Made by a program: the position numbers and the translations under genes. From JAAZBW01 sp035647855 (GTDB lineage: Bacteria; Actinomycetota; Actinomycetes; Actinomycetales; Actinomycetaceae), in the NCBI GenBank assembly GCA_035647855.1, contig DASRMP010000026.1, positions 1 through 39,722 on the forward strand: a stretch of 39,722 nucleotides of DNA, read 5' to 3'. The notes under the pieces were generated by a model. It was not told the origin of the DNA, searched no databases, and worked only from the letters and a program-made list of their open reading frames with translations. Position 1 is the first letter of the stretch, and every line of letters begins with the position of its first letter. Below are positions 23,073 through 32,551 of this stretch, one piece after another.

Positions 23073-23999
23073 ATGGCTGCAGGAGACCAGCGCGTATTCA
23101 AGCAGAAGATCAGGTCCACGCAGACCCTCAAGAAGGTCTTCCGCGCGATGGAGATGATCGCCGCCTCCCGCATCGGCAAAGCGCGGGAGAAGGCTCTGGA
23201 GGGCACGCCGTTCACCCAGGCAGTGAGCCGCGCGGTTGCGGCGGTGGCGAGTCACGCGGAACTCGATCACCCGCTCCTCCAGGAACGGGACGACACCAAG
23301 CGAGTCGCGGTGTTCGTGCTCACATCCGATCGAGGCATGGCGGGAGCGTTCGCGGCGTCGGTTCTCCGCGAGGCGGAGCGGACGCTTTCCGATCTGGAGG
23401 AAGCGGGCAAGGAACCGATCCTCTACGTGCTCGGCCGCCGCGGCATCTCCTACTTCCGTTACCGAGGGCGGCAGATGGTACGGACCTGGGAGGGACATTC
23501 GGATGCGCCCCGATCCGTCACGGGCGGAGAATTGGCGAACGAAATCATCCAGCGCTACCTCGCTGCACCGGAAGAGGGCGGCATCTCGGAGGTGTTCACC
23601 ATCTCCACGCGCTTCATCTCGATGGTCAAGCAGATCGTCGAAGTGCGGCGCTTGCTTCCGATCGAGGTCGTGGAGGAGGAGCACCCGATCGGCATGGACG
23701 TCGTCACCGATGATGGTGTCGCACCCGGAGCGTTCCCGCTGTACGAGTTCGAACCAGACGCGGACACCGTACTCAATGGCCTCATGCCGCTCTACATGCG
23801 AGCCCGTATGCAGTCCATTCTGTTGCACTCGGCGGCCTCCGAGCTGGCGTCGCGCCAGCAGGCGATGCACAGCGCCGTCGACAATGCGGAAGAACTGATC
23901 ACCGACTACACCCGCCTTGCCAACGCTGCGCGGCAGACGGAAATCACGCAAGAAATCACCGAGATCGTTTCCGGCAGCGACGCACTCGCTGCGAGCTAG
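23073..23999 (+). CDS. atpG: F1Fo ATP synthase subunit gamma
   Basis: A 308-residue central-shaft subunit. The N-terminal helix (KQKIRSTQTLKKVFRAMEMIAASRI) and the C-terminal helix (MHSAVDNAEELITDYTRLANAARQTEITQEITEIVSG region) form the rotating coiled coil. The start is 2 nt after the atpA stop. Length is slightly above the E. coli protein because of an actinobacterial insertion in the globular domain. Confidence 0.97.
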   Translation: MAAGDQRVFKQKIRSTQTLKKVFRAMEMIAASRIGKAREKALEGTPFTQAVSRAVAAVASHAELDHPLLQERDDTKRVAVFVLTSDRGMAGAFAASVLREAERTLSDLEEAGKEPILYVLGRRGISYFRYRGRQMVRTWEGHSDAPRSVTGGELANEIIQRYLAAPEEGGISEVFTISTRFISMVKQIVEVRRLLPIEVVEEEHPIGMDVVTDDGVAPGAFPLYEFEPDADTVLNGLMPLYMRARMQSILLHSAASELASRQQAMHSAVDNAEELITDYTRLANAARQTEITQEITEIVSGSDALAAS

Positions 24000-24017
24000 C
24001 CGAAGGGAAGAGGGAAA

Positions 24018-25483
<1,466 letters not shown>

Positions 25484-25487
<4 letters not shown>

Positions 25488-25774
25488 GAGTCGAGGTCGT
25501 CTCTGCGGAGCAGTTGATGTGGAGGGGCGAGGCGAGTTTCGTCGCCGTCCCGGCAGACGAGGGCGAGATGGGGTTCCTGCCCGGCCGACAGCCGGTGCTC
25601 GCCGTTCTTCAGCCCGGTATCGTCCGTATCATTCCGGCGGACGGTGGCGAAACGCTCCGATTTGAGATCGAAGGTGGGTTCGTCTCGGTGGACGTCGATG
25701 TGGAGATAGTCGTCTCGGACACGGAGACCATCGCGTCCCAAGCCGAGTTCCTCGTCTCGGAGCTGGCTGACTAG
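25484..25774 (+). CDS. atpC: F1Fo ATP synthase subunit epsilon, short form
   Basis: A 96-residue subunit with the N-terminal beta-sandwich (VVSAEQLMWRGEASFVAVPA, GEMGFLPGRQPVLAVL). Only a short tail follows the sandwich, so the C-terminal two-helix domain that inhibits hydrolysis in E. coli is reduced or missing. The GTG at 25484 overlaps the atpD stop and is the only start that does not lie inside atpD's final codons. Confidence 0.95.
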
Positions 25775-25783
25775 GAGTTGACC

Positions 25784-26224
25784 ATGCCGTGGGGGTGGGT
25801 GACGGCCGCAGCCGTGTTCCTCGCCTTTGCGCTACTCGCGATCTTTTTGCTGCGCGCCCGCTGGCTCAACCAGAAGCCTGATGCGTTCGATTGCGCGCTC
25901 GCGGAGCCGCCACGTGGACAGCCGCGCGACGGATGGGCAGCCTACCGCGGGGACGAGTTGGTGTGGTTTCCGTTGGCGGGTCTCTCATGGCGTCCTGCGC
26001 GGCGCTGGCGGCGGGAGGAGTTCGACATACGCGCCTCCGCTCGGGGCATCTCGCCCCGGACCGGCCAGGTGATTCGCGCGCTGTCAGTCGCCGCCCATGG
26101 AATGGAGTTCAAGATCTACGTCCATGACGGCTCGGCCTCGGGGATCCGAAGCTGGACCGAATCGGCGTTGCCCTCGCCGGATCCAACCGAGCGTGGCCCC
26201 GCGGCGAACAACGCAGGACAGTGA
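25784..26224 (+). CDS. DUF2550 family membrane protein
   Basis: A 146-residue protein with one N-terminal membrane helix (about 5-25, WVTAAAVFLAFALLAIFLLRARW) and a soluble, presumably cytoplasmic, domain containing WAAYRGDELVWFPLAGLSWRP-type sequence. This matches the actinobacterial DUF2550 family, which is almost always found just after atpC. The ATG at 25784 has GGAG (25774-25777) 6 nt upstream; TTG at 25778 is a weaker alternative. Function is unknown. Confidence 0.82.
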   Translation: MPWGWVTAAAVFLAFALLAIFLLRARWLNQKPDAFDCALAEPPRGQPRDGWAAYRGDELVWFPLAGLSWRPARRWRREEFDIRASARGISPRTGQVIRALSVAAHGMEFKIYVHDGSASGIRSWTESALPSPDPTERGPAANNAGQ

Positions 26225-26241
26225 GCCGTAGCCGGAGCGTT

Positions 26242-26247
26242 TAGGCT
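26242..26247 (+). promoter_or_regulatory. -10 element of nucS (leaderless start predicted)
   Basis: TAGGCT is followed by 6 nt (GGCGTG) and then ATG 26254, so +1 would fall on the A of the start codon. This also argues against the in-frame GTG at 26251 as the start. Confidence 0.6.
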
Positions 26248-26253
26248 GGCGTG

Positions 26254-26946
26254 ATGCGAATTGTTGTCGCCGGTTGCGCGGTGCAGTACCAGGGCAGGCT
26301 CGATGCCTATTTGCCACTGGCGACCAGGGTCATCATGGTCAAGGCGGACGGCTCTGTGCTCGTTCACGCCGACGGCGGTTCCTACAAGCCGCTCAACTGG
26401 ATGTCTGCCCCCTGCGTGCTGCGCGTCTCCGAACCCGAAGATGGCGCCGAGGAGGGCGCAACAGAGGTGTGGACCGTGCAGGCCCAGAAATCCGACGACA
26501 GGCTGCAGATCACGCTGCACGAGGTGCTCGCGGATAACACGTACGTTCTCGGCCCGGATCCCGGACTCGTCAAGGACGGCGTCGAGGCGCACCTCCAGAA
26601 GCTTCTGTCCGAGCAGATCGAGATTCTCGGGTCCGGGCACACACTGGTTCGCCGCGAATACCCGACCGCAATCGGTCCCGTCGATCTGTTGGCGAAGGCG
26701 CCCGGGGGTGCGACCGTCGCCGTCGAAGTGAAGCGCCGCGGCGAGATCGACGGCGTCGAGCAACTGTCCCGGTACCTTGAGCTTCTCGGCCGGGATCCCC
26801 ACCTCTCGCCCGTGACGGGGGTTCTCGCCGCTCAGGAAATCAAGCCTCAAGCCAGGGTGTTGGCGCAGGACCGCGGAATCCGGTGCGTCGTTCTTGACTA
26901 TGAGGCAATGAAGGGAACCGACGATGCCGAGTCGCGGTTGTTCTGA
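26254..26946 (+). CDS. nucS: Mismatch-specific endonuclease NucS/EndoMS
   Basis: A 230-residue DNA endonuclease that makes a double-strand cut at mismatches (G-T, G-G, T-T) and carries out non-canonical mismatch repair in actinobacteria lacking MutS/MutL. The N-terminal domain begins MRIVVAGCAVQYQGRLDAYLP. The C-terminal RecB-like nuclease domain has the catalytic Asp144 (PVDLLAK), Glu158 and Lys160 (VEVKRR). The extreme C-terminus ends SRLF, a short hydrophobic motif of the type used to bind the sliding clamp in related actinobacterial proteins. It lies after the ATP synthase operon, a conserved location. A -10 hexamer 6 nt before the ATG predicts leaderless translation. Confidence 0.95.
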   Translation: MRIVVAGCAVQYQGRLDAYLPLATRVIMVKADGSVLVHADGGSYKPLNWMSAPCVLRVSEPEDGAEEGATEVWTVQAQKSDDRLQITLHEVLADNTYVLGPDPGLVKDGVEAHLQKLLSEQIEILGSGHTLVRREYPTAIGPVDLLAKAPGGATVAVEVKRRGEIDGVEQLSRYLELLGRDPHLSPVTGVLAAQEIKPQARVLAQDRGIRCVVLDYEAMKGTDDAESRLF

Positions 26947-26990
26947 AAGGTAGGAAGAGTAGGGCAAGTCAGAGAAGTGAGGAGCACCCC

Positions 26991-28523
26991 ATGTCCTTTC
27001 CGACCGACTTCCGCTATGGCGTTGCGACAGCCGCCTACCAGATCGAAGGAGGCGCGGCCGCCGGCGGCCGCGGACCGTCCATCTGGGACACCTTCACTCA
27101 CACGCCGGGCAAGATCGAGAACGAGGAGAACGGCGACGTCGCCTGCGACCACTATCACCTGTGGCGCGAGGACGTCGAACTGCTTTCCGGGCTCGGTGTG
27201 GACTCATATCGCCTCTCGATCTCCTGGCCGCGAATCATCCCGGAGGGCCGCGGGGCCGTGAACCCCGAGGGCGTGACCTTCTACCGCGGTCTTCTCAAAG
27301 CGCTGCGCCATGCCAGGATCCGCCCCGTCGTCACCCTTTACCACTGGGACCTGCCGCAGGCGCTGCAGGACGAGGGCGGCTGGGCCAACCGCGACACCGC
27401 TGAGGCGTTCGCGGACTACGCGGCCGTGGTCGCACGCGAACTCGGTGACCTCGTGGATCTCTGGATCACACTCAACGAGCCGTGGTGCACCGCGTTCCTC
27501 GGCCACGCGTCCGGCGTCCATGCGCCGGGCCACACCGATCCCGCGGAGGCGCTGAAGGCGGCCCACCACCTGAACCTCGCACACGGCCTTGCTTCCAGGG
27601 CAATCCGTGCCGAACTGGGGCAGGGCACACCGGTCTCCATCGCACTCAACATCCACGTCACACGCCCCGAGAAGCCCGATGACAACGCTCACCTCGACGC
27701 CGTTCGCCGGATCGACCACATCGGAAACCACATCTTCCTCGGCCCACTGCTGGAAGGCTCCTACCCCACGGAGTTGCTCCGCGAGACGCGTGACATCACG
27801 GACTGGTCGTTCGTGAAGCCGGGCGACCTCACGATCACCCGTCAGCGCATCGACGTGCTCGGTGTGAACTACTACCAGCCCATGACCGTCCGTCCGGCTT
27901 CCGGTGAAGGCGGCAGCTACTCGGGCGGCCACGGCGAGGGGGAGGCGTCGCCGTGGGTCGGCGTCGACGACGTCGAGTTCCTTCAATCGGAGGGACCCAC
28001 CACGGAGATGGGCTGGGGTATCGACCCGGACGGGCTCTACGACGTCCTCGCCGCCCTCGACCGTGTCTATCCCGGAACACCGGTGATGGTCACCGAGAAC
28101 GGCGCCGCCTTCCCGGACGAGCTCATCCGTGGGGATCACGGAGCGAGCGTCGCCGATCCACGCCGGATCGACTACCTCAAGCGCCACTTCGGCGTGGTCG
28201 AGGAGGCGCGCAACGACGGGATCGACGTCAGGGGCTTCTTCGTCTGGTCACTCTTGGACAACTTCGAGTGGGCCGATGGATATCGCCCCCGCTTCGGAAT
28301 CGTGTACACCGACTTCGAGTCTCTGGAGCGCATTCCGAAGGACTCCTACCAGTGGTACCGCGATTTCATCACGAGGCAGCGAACACTCACGGCCAAGTCG
28401 GTCTCCGATGCCGCCGTCGCACTGGAGGACAGGAAGTCCAGAGCGTCGAGGCGCAAGGAACGCGACATCAAGGCGGGTGGCCGGGGTCTGTGGTCCTGGC
28501 GTCCACGGGGAGGTCGGCGCTGA
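26991..28523 (+). CDS. GH1 family beta-glucosidase with basic C-terminal tail
   Basis: A 510-residue glycoside hydrolase of family 1, hydrolysing beta-glucosides such as cellobiose. The (beta/alpha)8 barrel starts FPTDFRYGVATAAYQIEG. The acid/base is Glu163 (TLNEP), and the nucleophile is Glu369 (VTENG). The NFEWADGYRPRFG segment is of the non-phosphorylated-substrate type, not a 6-phospho-beta-glucosidase. There is no signal peptide, so it is cytoplasmic. After the usual end of the fold (about residue 465) comes a 40-residue tail rich in Arg/Lys/Gly (KSRASRRKERDIKAGGRG), which is unusual for GH1. The ATG at 26991 follows GTGAGGAGC and is 44 nt after nucS. Confidence 0.95.
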   Translation: MSFPTDFRYGVATAAYQIEGGAAAGGRGPSIWDTFTHTPGKIENEENGDVACDHYHLWREDVELLSGLGVDSYRLSISWPRIIPEGRGAVNPEGVTFYRGLLKALRHARIRPVVTLYHWDLPQALQDEGGWANRDTAEAFADYAAVVARELGDLVDLWITLNEPWCTAFLGHASGVHAPGHTDPAEALKAAHHLNLAHGLASRAIRAELGQGTPVSIALNIHVTRPEKPDDNAHLDAVRRIDHIGNHIFLGPLLEGSYPTELLRETRDITDWSFVKPGDLTITRQRIDVLGVNYYQPMTVRPASGEGGSYSGGHGEGEASPWVGVDDVEFLQSEGPTTEMGWGIDPDGLYDVLAALDRVYPGTPVMVTENGAAFPDELIRGDHGASVADPRRIDYLKRHFGVVEEARNDGIDVRGFFVWSLLDNFEWADGYRPRFGIVYTDFESLERIPKDSYQWYRDFITRQRTLTAKSVSDAAVALEDRKSRASRRKERDIKAGGRGLWSWRPRGGRR

Positions 28524-28597
28524 ACTGCAATATGCTGAACTGCGGTAAGGGGTAAGAGGCCGCGCACCGAACTTGTAGCGGTCACGGAGGTCGGCTG

Positions 28598-28894
28598 ATG
28601 CGCAGGTCACGGAAGCGCCCGTACGGGGAGCCGCACGTCCCGCTCGACATTGGGCGGGCGCGCGGCGGCACCCGCGTGGAGACCGGGCCGGGGGGCAGGC
28701 AATTCACCGTTCGTGTAGTTCGCTCGGTGGACAAGACCTACCGGTGCCCCGGCTGCAACGGGAACATCCCACCAGGGTTGTCCCACGTCGTCGCGTGGAG
28801 CGACGAGCACATCTTCGGCGCGGACGCGGCCCTGGCGAATCGACGGCACTGGCACGACGGCTGCTGGTCGATCGCCCGCCGCCGAGGTTGGTGA
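28598..28894 (+). CDS. Small conserved actinobacterial protein with putative zinc site
   Basis: A 98-residue basic protein. The C-terminal half reads TYRCPGCNGNIPPGLSHVVAW and later NRRHWHDGCW, giving CxxC plus HxH and Cys, an apparent zinc-binding site. Proteins of this size and pattern are conserved in actinobacteria (often labelled 'ATP/GTP-binding protein' without evidence). The first 40 residues are Arg-rich and probably disordered. The ATG at 28598 has GGAGG 8 nt upstream. TATGCT at 28530-28535, flanked by two copies of CTGAACTGC, could be its -10. It is convergent with the TRIC gene 25 bp away. Function is unknown. Confidence 0.75.
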   Translation: MRRSRKRPYGEPHVPLDIGRARGGTRVETGPGGRQFTVRVVRSVDKTYRCPGCNGNIPPGLSHVVAWSDEHIFGADAALANRRHWHDGCWSIARRRGW

Positions 28895-28919
28895 CGTGAC
28901 AGCTGGCTGGGCCAAGTCC

Positions 28920-29588
28920 TCAGGCGTCGTCGCGGAGGCGGATGACCGTGAGCCCGCCCTGCGGAAGCTGCCAGTTGCGCCACCGAGCGAGAAGGAAGAA
29001 GCCCAGGCCGATGATCGCGGCGACGATCATGCCGAGGTTCGAGAGACCGAGGTGGAAGAAGCCGAGCGCGACCACGGAGGCGAGAAGCGCCGGCGTGGCA
29101 TAGAGGTGATCTCCTCCGAAGATTGCGGGAACGCGGCCCACCATGATGTCGCGGAGCATCGATCCGCCGACCGCGGTCATCACGCCGAGGACCAGCGCGG
29201 GCGGCCAGGAGTAACCGGAAGCGAGGGTCTTGACCGTGCCGGTGGCCGCCCACACACCGATGACGAGTCCGTCGAGGATGTAGGAGACGTACCGCTCCCA
29301 GCGGCGGCCCCCGATCGGAATCATCCAGGCGACTGCCGACGCCACGACGGCCGTGGGGATATACCAGGGATCCGAGAGCGCGAACGGCGGCCCCACCTGC
29401 AGAAGCATGTCCCGCAACATGCCGCCACCGAGCGCCGAGACTATCGCGAGCGAGCCGAATCCGACGATGTCCATCTTGTATTCGCGCGCAACAGCGCCGC
29501 CCAAGACGCCGTTGAGCATGATGCCGATGAGATCGAGCGCCCGAAACAACTCGGGCAGATAGACATCGGAGACCTCGAAAAGATCCAC
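28920..29588 (-). CDS. TRIC/UPF0126-type cation channel family membrane protein
   Basis: A 222-residue membrane protein with about seven helices built as two repeated three-helix modules. Each module carries the family signature GGGMLRDM / GGSMLRDI. This matches bacterial YicG/UPF0126 proteins, which are homologous to trimeric intracellular cation channels and conduct K+ and other cations. The start is GTG 29588; TAGACT ends exactly 6 nt before it and no ribosome site exists, so a leaderless transcript is likely. It is divergent from the alpha/beta hydrolase gene. Confidence 0.88.
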   Translation of the reverse strand: MDLFEVSDVYLPELFRALDLIGIMLNGVLGGAVAREYKMDIVGFGSLAIVSALGGGMLRDMLLQVGPPFALSDPWYIPTAVVASAVAWMIPIGGRRWERYVSYILDGLVIGVWAATGTVKTLASGYSWPPALVLGVMTAVGGSMLRDIMVGRVPAIFGGDHLYATPALLASVVALGFFHLGLSNLGMIVAAIIGLGFFLLARWRNWQLPQGGLTVIRLRDDA

Positions 29589-29594
29589 GTCTCA

Positions 29595-29600
29595 AGTCTA
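29595..29600 (-). promoter_or_regulatory. -10 element of the TRIC gene (leaderless start predicted)
   Basis: On the minus strand TAGACT is followed by TGAGAC (6 nt) and the GTG start at 29588. This is the same hexamer as before argS. Confidence 0.6.
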
Positions 29601-29668
29601 GGGAGGTGGCGGCGCAAGGCCGTCTCTTTGCAGGTGAGACTTATGCCCAATGGTGGCAGGGTGAACTC

Positions 29669-30481
29669 ATGACCGAAATCGCGTTGCACATTGACCGGAG
29701 TGCCTCCGGGGTCCCGCTCGTGCTGCTGCCTGCGTTCCCACTCGACGCGCGAATGTGGGGGCCGGTGCGTGAAATCCTCGACAAGATCCCCGTCATCGCC
29801 GTCGATCCACCCGGATTCGGGGACCGGGGCGCACCGGCTGACATCACGTACGCTCTCAGAGCCGGTCCGCATGCTGCACTCGAGACGTACGCCCGCGCGG
29901 TCGCCGCAGCGCTCGACGATCTCGGTGTGGGCCGTATCGTTCTGGCCGGCGTCTCGATGGGTGGATACACGGCGATGGCGTTCGCAGAACTTTTCCCGGC
30001 TCGGCTCGCAGGAATCGGCCTCCTCGACACCTCCGCCCGCACGGACCCGAGCGACAAGCGCCAGGGCCGGCTCAGCATGGTGTCCGCGCTCGAGGGCGGT
30101 CAGACACCTGACGCATTCACGCCGGGCCTCCTGGACTCCGTCATCTCGCCTGTAACGAAGACTGAACGGGGAGAACTGTTCGAACTGCTCAGTTCGTGGT
30201 ACGCGCAGGCACCTACCGATGGCATCATCTGGTCGCAGCGAGCGATGGCAGCCCGGCCCGGCCGGCTCGATGTCCTTGAGTCGCTCGATGTTCCGGGGCT
30301 CGTCCTCCGCGGCGTCGACGACGGACTGTCACCATTCGACGCATCAGAGGAGATGGCGGCTGCGCTCGGCACCGTCGTCGTCGAAGTGCCGCGTGCGGGC
30401 CACCTTGCGGCCGTCGAAGACCCGGAGTCCGTCGCGGAGGCGTTGCGCGACCTCTGGCAGCGCGCGACGGCGCTCTCCTAG
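29669..30481 (+). CDS. Alpha/beta hydrolase
   Basis: A 270-residue alpha/beta-hydrolase-fold protein. The nucleophile elbow is GVSMGG with Ser96. The likely acid is Asp217/Asp218 (RGVDDGLSP), and the base is His245 (RAGHLAAVEDP), so the triad is complete. An oxyanion-type loop LPAFPLDARMW is near the N-terminus. The ATG at 29669 has AGGGTGA 5 nt upstream; an in-frame longer start would run into the divergent TRIC promoter. The substrate cannot be predicted (esterase, lactonase or similar). Its stop overlaps the stop of the convergent gene at 30478. Confidence 0.85.
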   Translation: MTEIALHIDRSASGVPLVLLPAFPLDARMWGPVREILDKIPVIAVDPPGFGDRGAPADITYALRAGPHAALETYARAVAAALDDLGVGRIVLAGVSMGGYTAMAFAELFPARLAGIGLLDTSARTDPSDKRQGRLSMVSALEGGQTPDAFTPGLLDSVISPVTKTERGELFELLSSWYAQAPTDGIIWSQRAMAARPGRLDVLESLDVPGLVLRGVDDGLSPFDASEEMAAALGTVVVEVPRAGHLAAVEDPESVAEALRDLWQRATALS

Positions 30482-30888
30482 TCCCGCCAGCCTGGCATCA
30501 GCCGGTTCAGCGCCTCCTCCAGGCTGATCGAGTCGCCGTCGCGGCCACCCGCCCCGATCACGCGTGGCGGGTTCATCGGCTCGGGCCGGACCGTGCGGAA
30601 TCGGTCGATCAACCCCAGCTGCGAGGTCAGCCGATACATCGTCCCGTCAGTCCCCAGACCGATCGTCCCGTCACGGCGCAGCAGCCAGCCCACGACGTCG
30701 GTACGAGCGCGGCCACGGCCACCGAACCCCAGGACCTCGAAGCGTTGGGTCGGCAATCCAGCGGCGAGAGCGGCCTCGGTGAACTCGTCAATGATCCGCC
30801 GCGCGGCGGCGTGCTCACTCCGACGACGGCGTTCCAGCGCGGCCGCGTGCTCGGCAGCCGCGCGTGTGCGTTCTTCGCGCCAGCTCAT
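30478..30888 (-). CDS. Conserved actinobacterial protein of unknown function
   Basis: A 136-residue soluble protein. The first 45 residues are a charged helix (RTRAAAEHAAALERRRRSE...). The rest contains a compact domain with FGGRGRARTDVVGWLLRRDGTIGLGTDGTMYRL-type sequence. I recognise the general pattern as a conserved actinobacterial hypothetical, but no function. It lies downstream of the FilP-like gene on the same strand (24-nt gap), yet TAGGCT exactly 6 nt before its ATG suggests its own leaderless transcript. Its stop overlaps that of the convergent hydrolase gene. Confidence 0.75.
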   Translation of the reverse strand: MSWREERTRAAAEHAAALERRRRSEHAAARRIIDEFTEAALAAGLPTQRFEVLGFGGRGRARTDVVGWLLRRDGTIGLGTDGTMYRLTSQLGLIDRFRTVRPEPMNPPRVIGAGGRDGDSISLEEALNRLMPGWRD

Positions 30889-30894
30889 AGGGGC

Positions 30895-30900
30895 AGCCTA
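30895..30900 (-). promoter_or_regulatory. -10 element of the 30888 gene (leaderless start predicted)
   Basis: Reading the minus strand: TAGGCT, GCCCCT, ATG. The 6-nt spacing puts +1 on the start codon, and there is no Shine-Dalgarno. It lies within 24 nt of the preceding gene's stop. Confidence 0.55.
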
Positions 30901-30912
30901 TGCCTGGCGGCG

Positions 30913-32289
30913 TCAGCGTTTCTCGTCCTGGTGGGTGGCTTCCTCGATGTCGTCGTCATAGACCGCGACAGCCGAGAACTCCGTGGTGGCGCCGTGTTCC
31001 TCATCGGGTGCAACGGCCGCGAACACCTGTGTGAGGCCCTCTTTCGCGGGCCGGCCCGAAACGTCCGCGGGCTCGTCCGCGGCGCCCGCGCCGTCGGCGA
31101 TGGCTTCGAATTCCGCCTCCACGGCGTCCGGCCCCCAATTGGGCACCGGAGGTGGCGGGGGAGCCTGCGCTCCGACACCGAGTGCGGCCTTCATCTCGTC
31201 AAGGTAGGTCGAGATCGAATCCTGCTGGCGGGAGAGCTCCTGGACCTTGGCGTCCGCGTCGGCGCGGACCATCTCGGCCTCGGTCTCGGCGACGCTGCGC
31301 AGTCTGTCGGAGTCCGTGCGCGCGAACCCCACGATCCGCTCCGCCTGCTCCCGGGCATCCGCAAGGGTGGCTGCGGCTGCATCGTCTGCCTCCTTACGGA
31401 CGGTGGCCGCGCGTTCGAGAGCCTCGGCGACACGCCTTTCGGCATCTTCCGACTGCGTCCTGGCACGGGCCACCACCGCGTCGAGGGCCGCCTTGGTCGC
31501 GTTCACGCGCTTGGCGTTCTTCTGCTCGGAGAGCTCGCGAGCCAACGCAAGCTCCTTGTCCAACGACGCGCGAATGGTGCGGGCCTCGGATTCGGTGCGG
31601 TTCGTGAGTTCTGTCGCTCGTTCCTCGGCCTGCCGCCGGAGTTGCGCGATCTCGTTCTCGAACTCCTCCCTCTCAGCAGCCTGCTGGTCGGCAACGTCTT
31701 GCTGCAGCTCGAGAATCTCTCTCTCTGCACTCGCCCGCTGCGCCGACAAGTCCGCATCGAGTACGGCCCTCTGGGACTCGAAATCGGCTTCGGCCTCGGC
31801 GCGCTGCCGTGCGACCTCGCGTTCGGCGGACGCCACGAGTTCCTCTGCTTCCGCCCTGGCAGAGGCGAGGACCGTGTTCGCCTCCGCCGTGGCACCCGCC
31901 AGATGGTCGGACGCCTCGTGGTTGGCCCGCTCGCGCGTCTGGATGGCTTCTTCCTCGGCCTCGCTCCTCATGCGTTCCGCCTCTTCGCGGGCACGCTCCA
32001 AGAGTTCGTCGGCGTCGCGCCGGGACTTCTGGCCGAGTTCTGCCGCCTGCTCCTCGGCGGTGCGGAGGAGTTGCTCCAATCGCGATCCAAGGCCCGCATA
32101 GGTTGGGCGGGAGTGCTCGGAGAGCTGGGAGCGTGCCGATGCGAGTTCCGACTGGAGCCGAACCACCCACTCGTCGAGTGTGCGGACCTGAGCGCGAGCC
32201 TCTTCAAGCGAGGTCCGCAGTTCGCCGAGCCGCTGATCCACCTGGTAGCGGTCGTACCCCCGCATGACGAGGTTGAAATCTTCAGCCAT
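30913..32289 (-). CDS. DivIVA-domain coiled-coil protein (FilP/Scy-like)
   Basis: A 458-residue cytoplasmic protein. Residues 1-30 (FNLVMRGYDRYQVDQRLGEL) resemble the N-terminal membrane/partner-binding segment of DivIVA and of Streptomyces FilP and Scy. Residues about 30-375 are an almost continuous, Ala/Glu/Arg-rich coiled coil, with many EAERxRxEAEEEA-type heptads. A proline stretch (APPPPPVPNWG) and a Glu/Asp-rich C-terminal tail of about 80 residues follow. Such proteins assemble into filaments and organise polar growth or septation. The ATG at 32289 has GGAGG with a 7-nt spacer. It is divergent from the membrane protein/lipoprotein pair, which hints at an envelope role. The family call is good; the specific orthologue is unsure. 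Confidence 0.82.
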   Translation of the reverse strand: MAEDFNLVMRGYDRYQVDQRLGELRTSLEEARAQVRTLDEWVVRLQSELASARSQLSEHSRPTYAGLGSRLEQLLRTAEEQAAELGQKSRRDADELLERAREEAERMRSEAEEEAIQTRERANHEASDHLAGATAEANTVLASARAEAEELVASAEREVARQRAEAEADFESQRAVLDADLSAQRASAEREILELQQDVADQQAAEREEFENEIAQLRRQAEERATELTNRTESEARTIRASLDKELALARELSEQKNAKRVNATKAALDAVVARARTQSEDAERRVAEALERAATVRKEADDAAAATLADAREQAERIVGFARTDSDRLRSVAETEAEMVRADADAKVQELSRQQDSISTYLDEMKAALGVGAQAPPPPPVPNWGPDAVEAEFEAIADGAGAADEPADVSGRPAKEGLTQVFAAVAPDEEHGATTEFSAVAVYDDDIEEATHQDEKR

Positions 32290-32323
32290 CGACTCGCCTC
32301 CGTAAATCCGGTCCCAGCCGTTC

Positions 32324-32329
32324 AGCCTA
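32324..32329 (-). promoter_or_regulatory. Candidate -10 of the FilP-like gene
   Basis: TAGGCT on the minus strand, 34 nt before the start codon, giving a leader of about 28 nt that contains GGAGG. No good -35. Confidence 0.4.
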
Positions 32330-32396
32330 TCCAACAACGGACCCTGGCGGACAGGCCTCAGCGTTAATCGGGAGCAGCCGGCACGCGCGCCCTCTC

Positions 32397-32424
32397 TTGT
32401 CCGGACGCCGAATCCTCGTAGGCT
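32397..32424 (+). promoter_or_regulatory. Candidate promoter of the membrane protein/lipoprotein operon
   Basis: TTGTCC (32397-32402) and TAGGCT (32419-32424) are 16 bp apart. Transcription would start near 32431, giving a leader of about 117 nt that contains a 21-bp dyad and a possible 8-codon upstream ORF. Confidence 0.5.
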
Positions 32425-32475
32425 GGACGGAGCGGTCCGGGGCGCGCCAGTGTGCATTGATAACGAATGTGCAAC

Positions 32476-32496
32476 GGAACACAGAACGCGTGTTCC
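32476..32496. promoter_or_regulatory. 21-bp dyad, possible operator or leader hairpin
   Basis: GGAACAC (32476-32482) and GTGTTCC (32490-32496) are perfect inverted repeats around 7 nt, inside the predicted leader of the 32548 gene. It could bind a dimeric regulator, or form a 7-bp RNA hairpin. Confidence 0.4.
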
Positions 32497-32524
32497 TGCC
32501 GCACAGGTCGTACCCTGGCATCTT

Positions 32525-32551
32525 GTGAACGAACGTAAGGGAGCCACGTGA
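32525..32551 (+). CDS. Possible 8-codon upstream ORF overlapping the next start
   Basis: GTG at 32525 opens VNERKGAT and stops at TGA 32549-32551, which overlaps the GTG start of the membrane protein gene (GTGA). TACCCT at 32511-32516 lies 8 nt upstream, so it could be a leaderless mini-ORF coupling translation to the next gene. The ribosome site of the next gene (AAGGGAG) lies inside it. This is speculative. Confidence 0.2.
   Translation: MNERKGAT

Noticed and set aside
30745..32367. 540-residue plus-strand ORF
   Set aside because: Antisense shadow of the FilP-like coiled-coil gene and its neighbour; no ribosome site and no recognisable domain.
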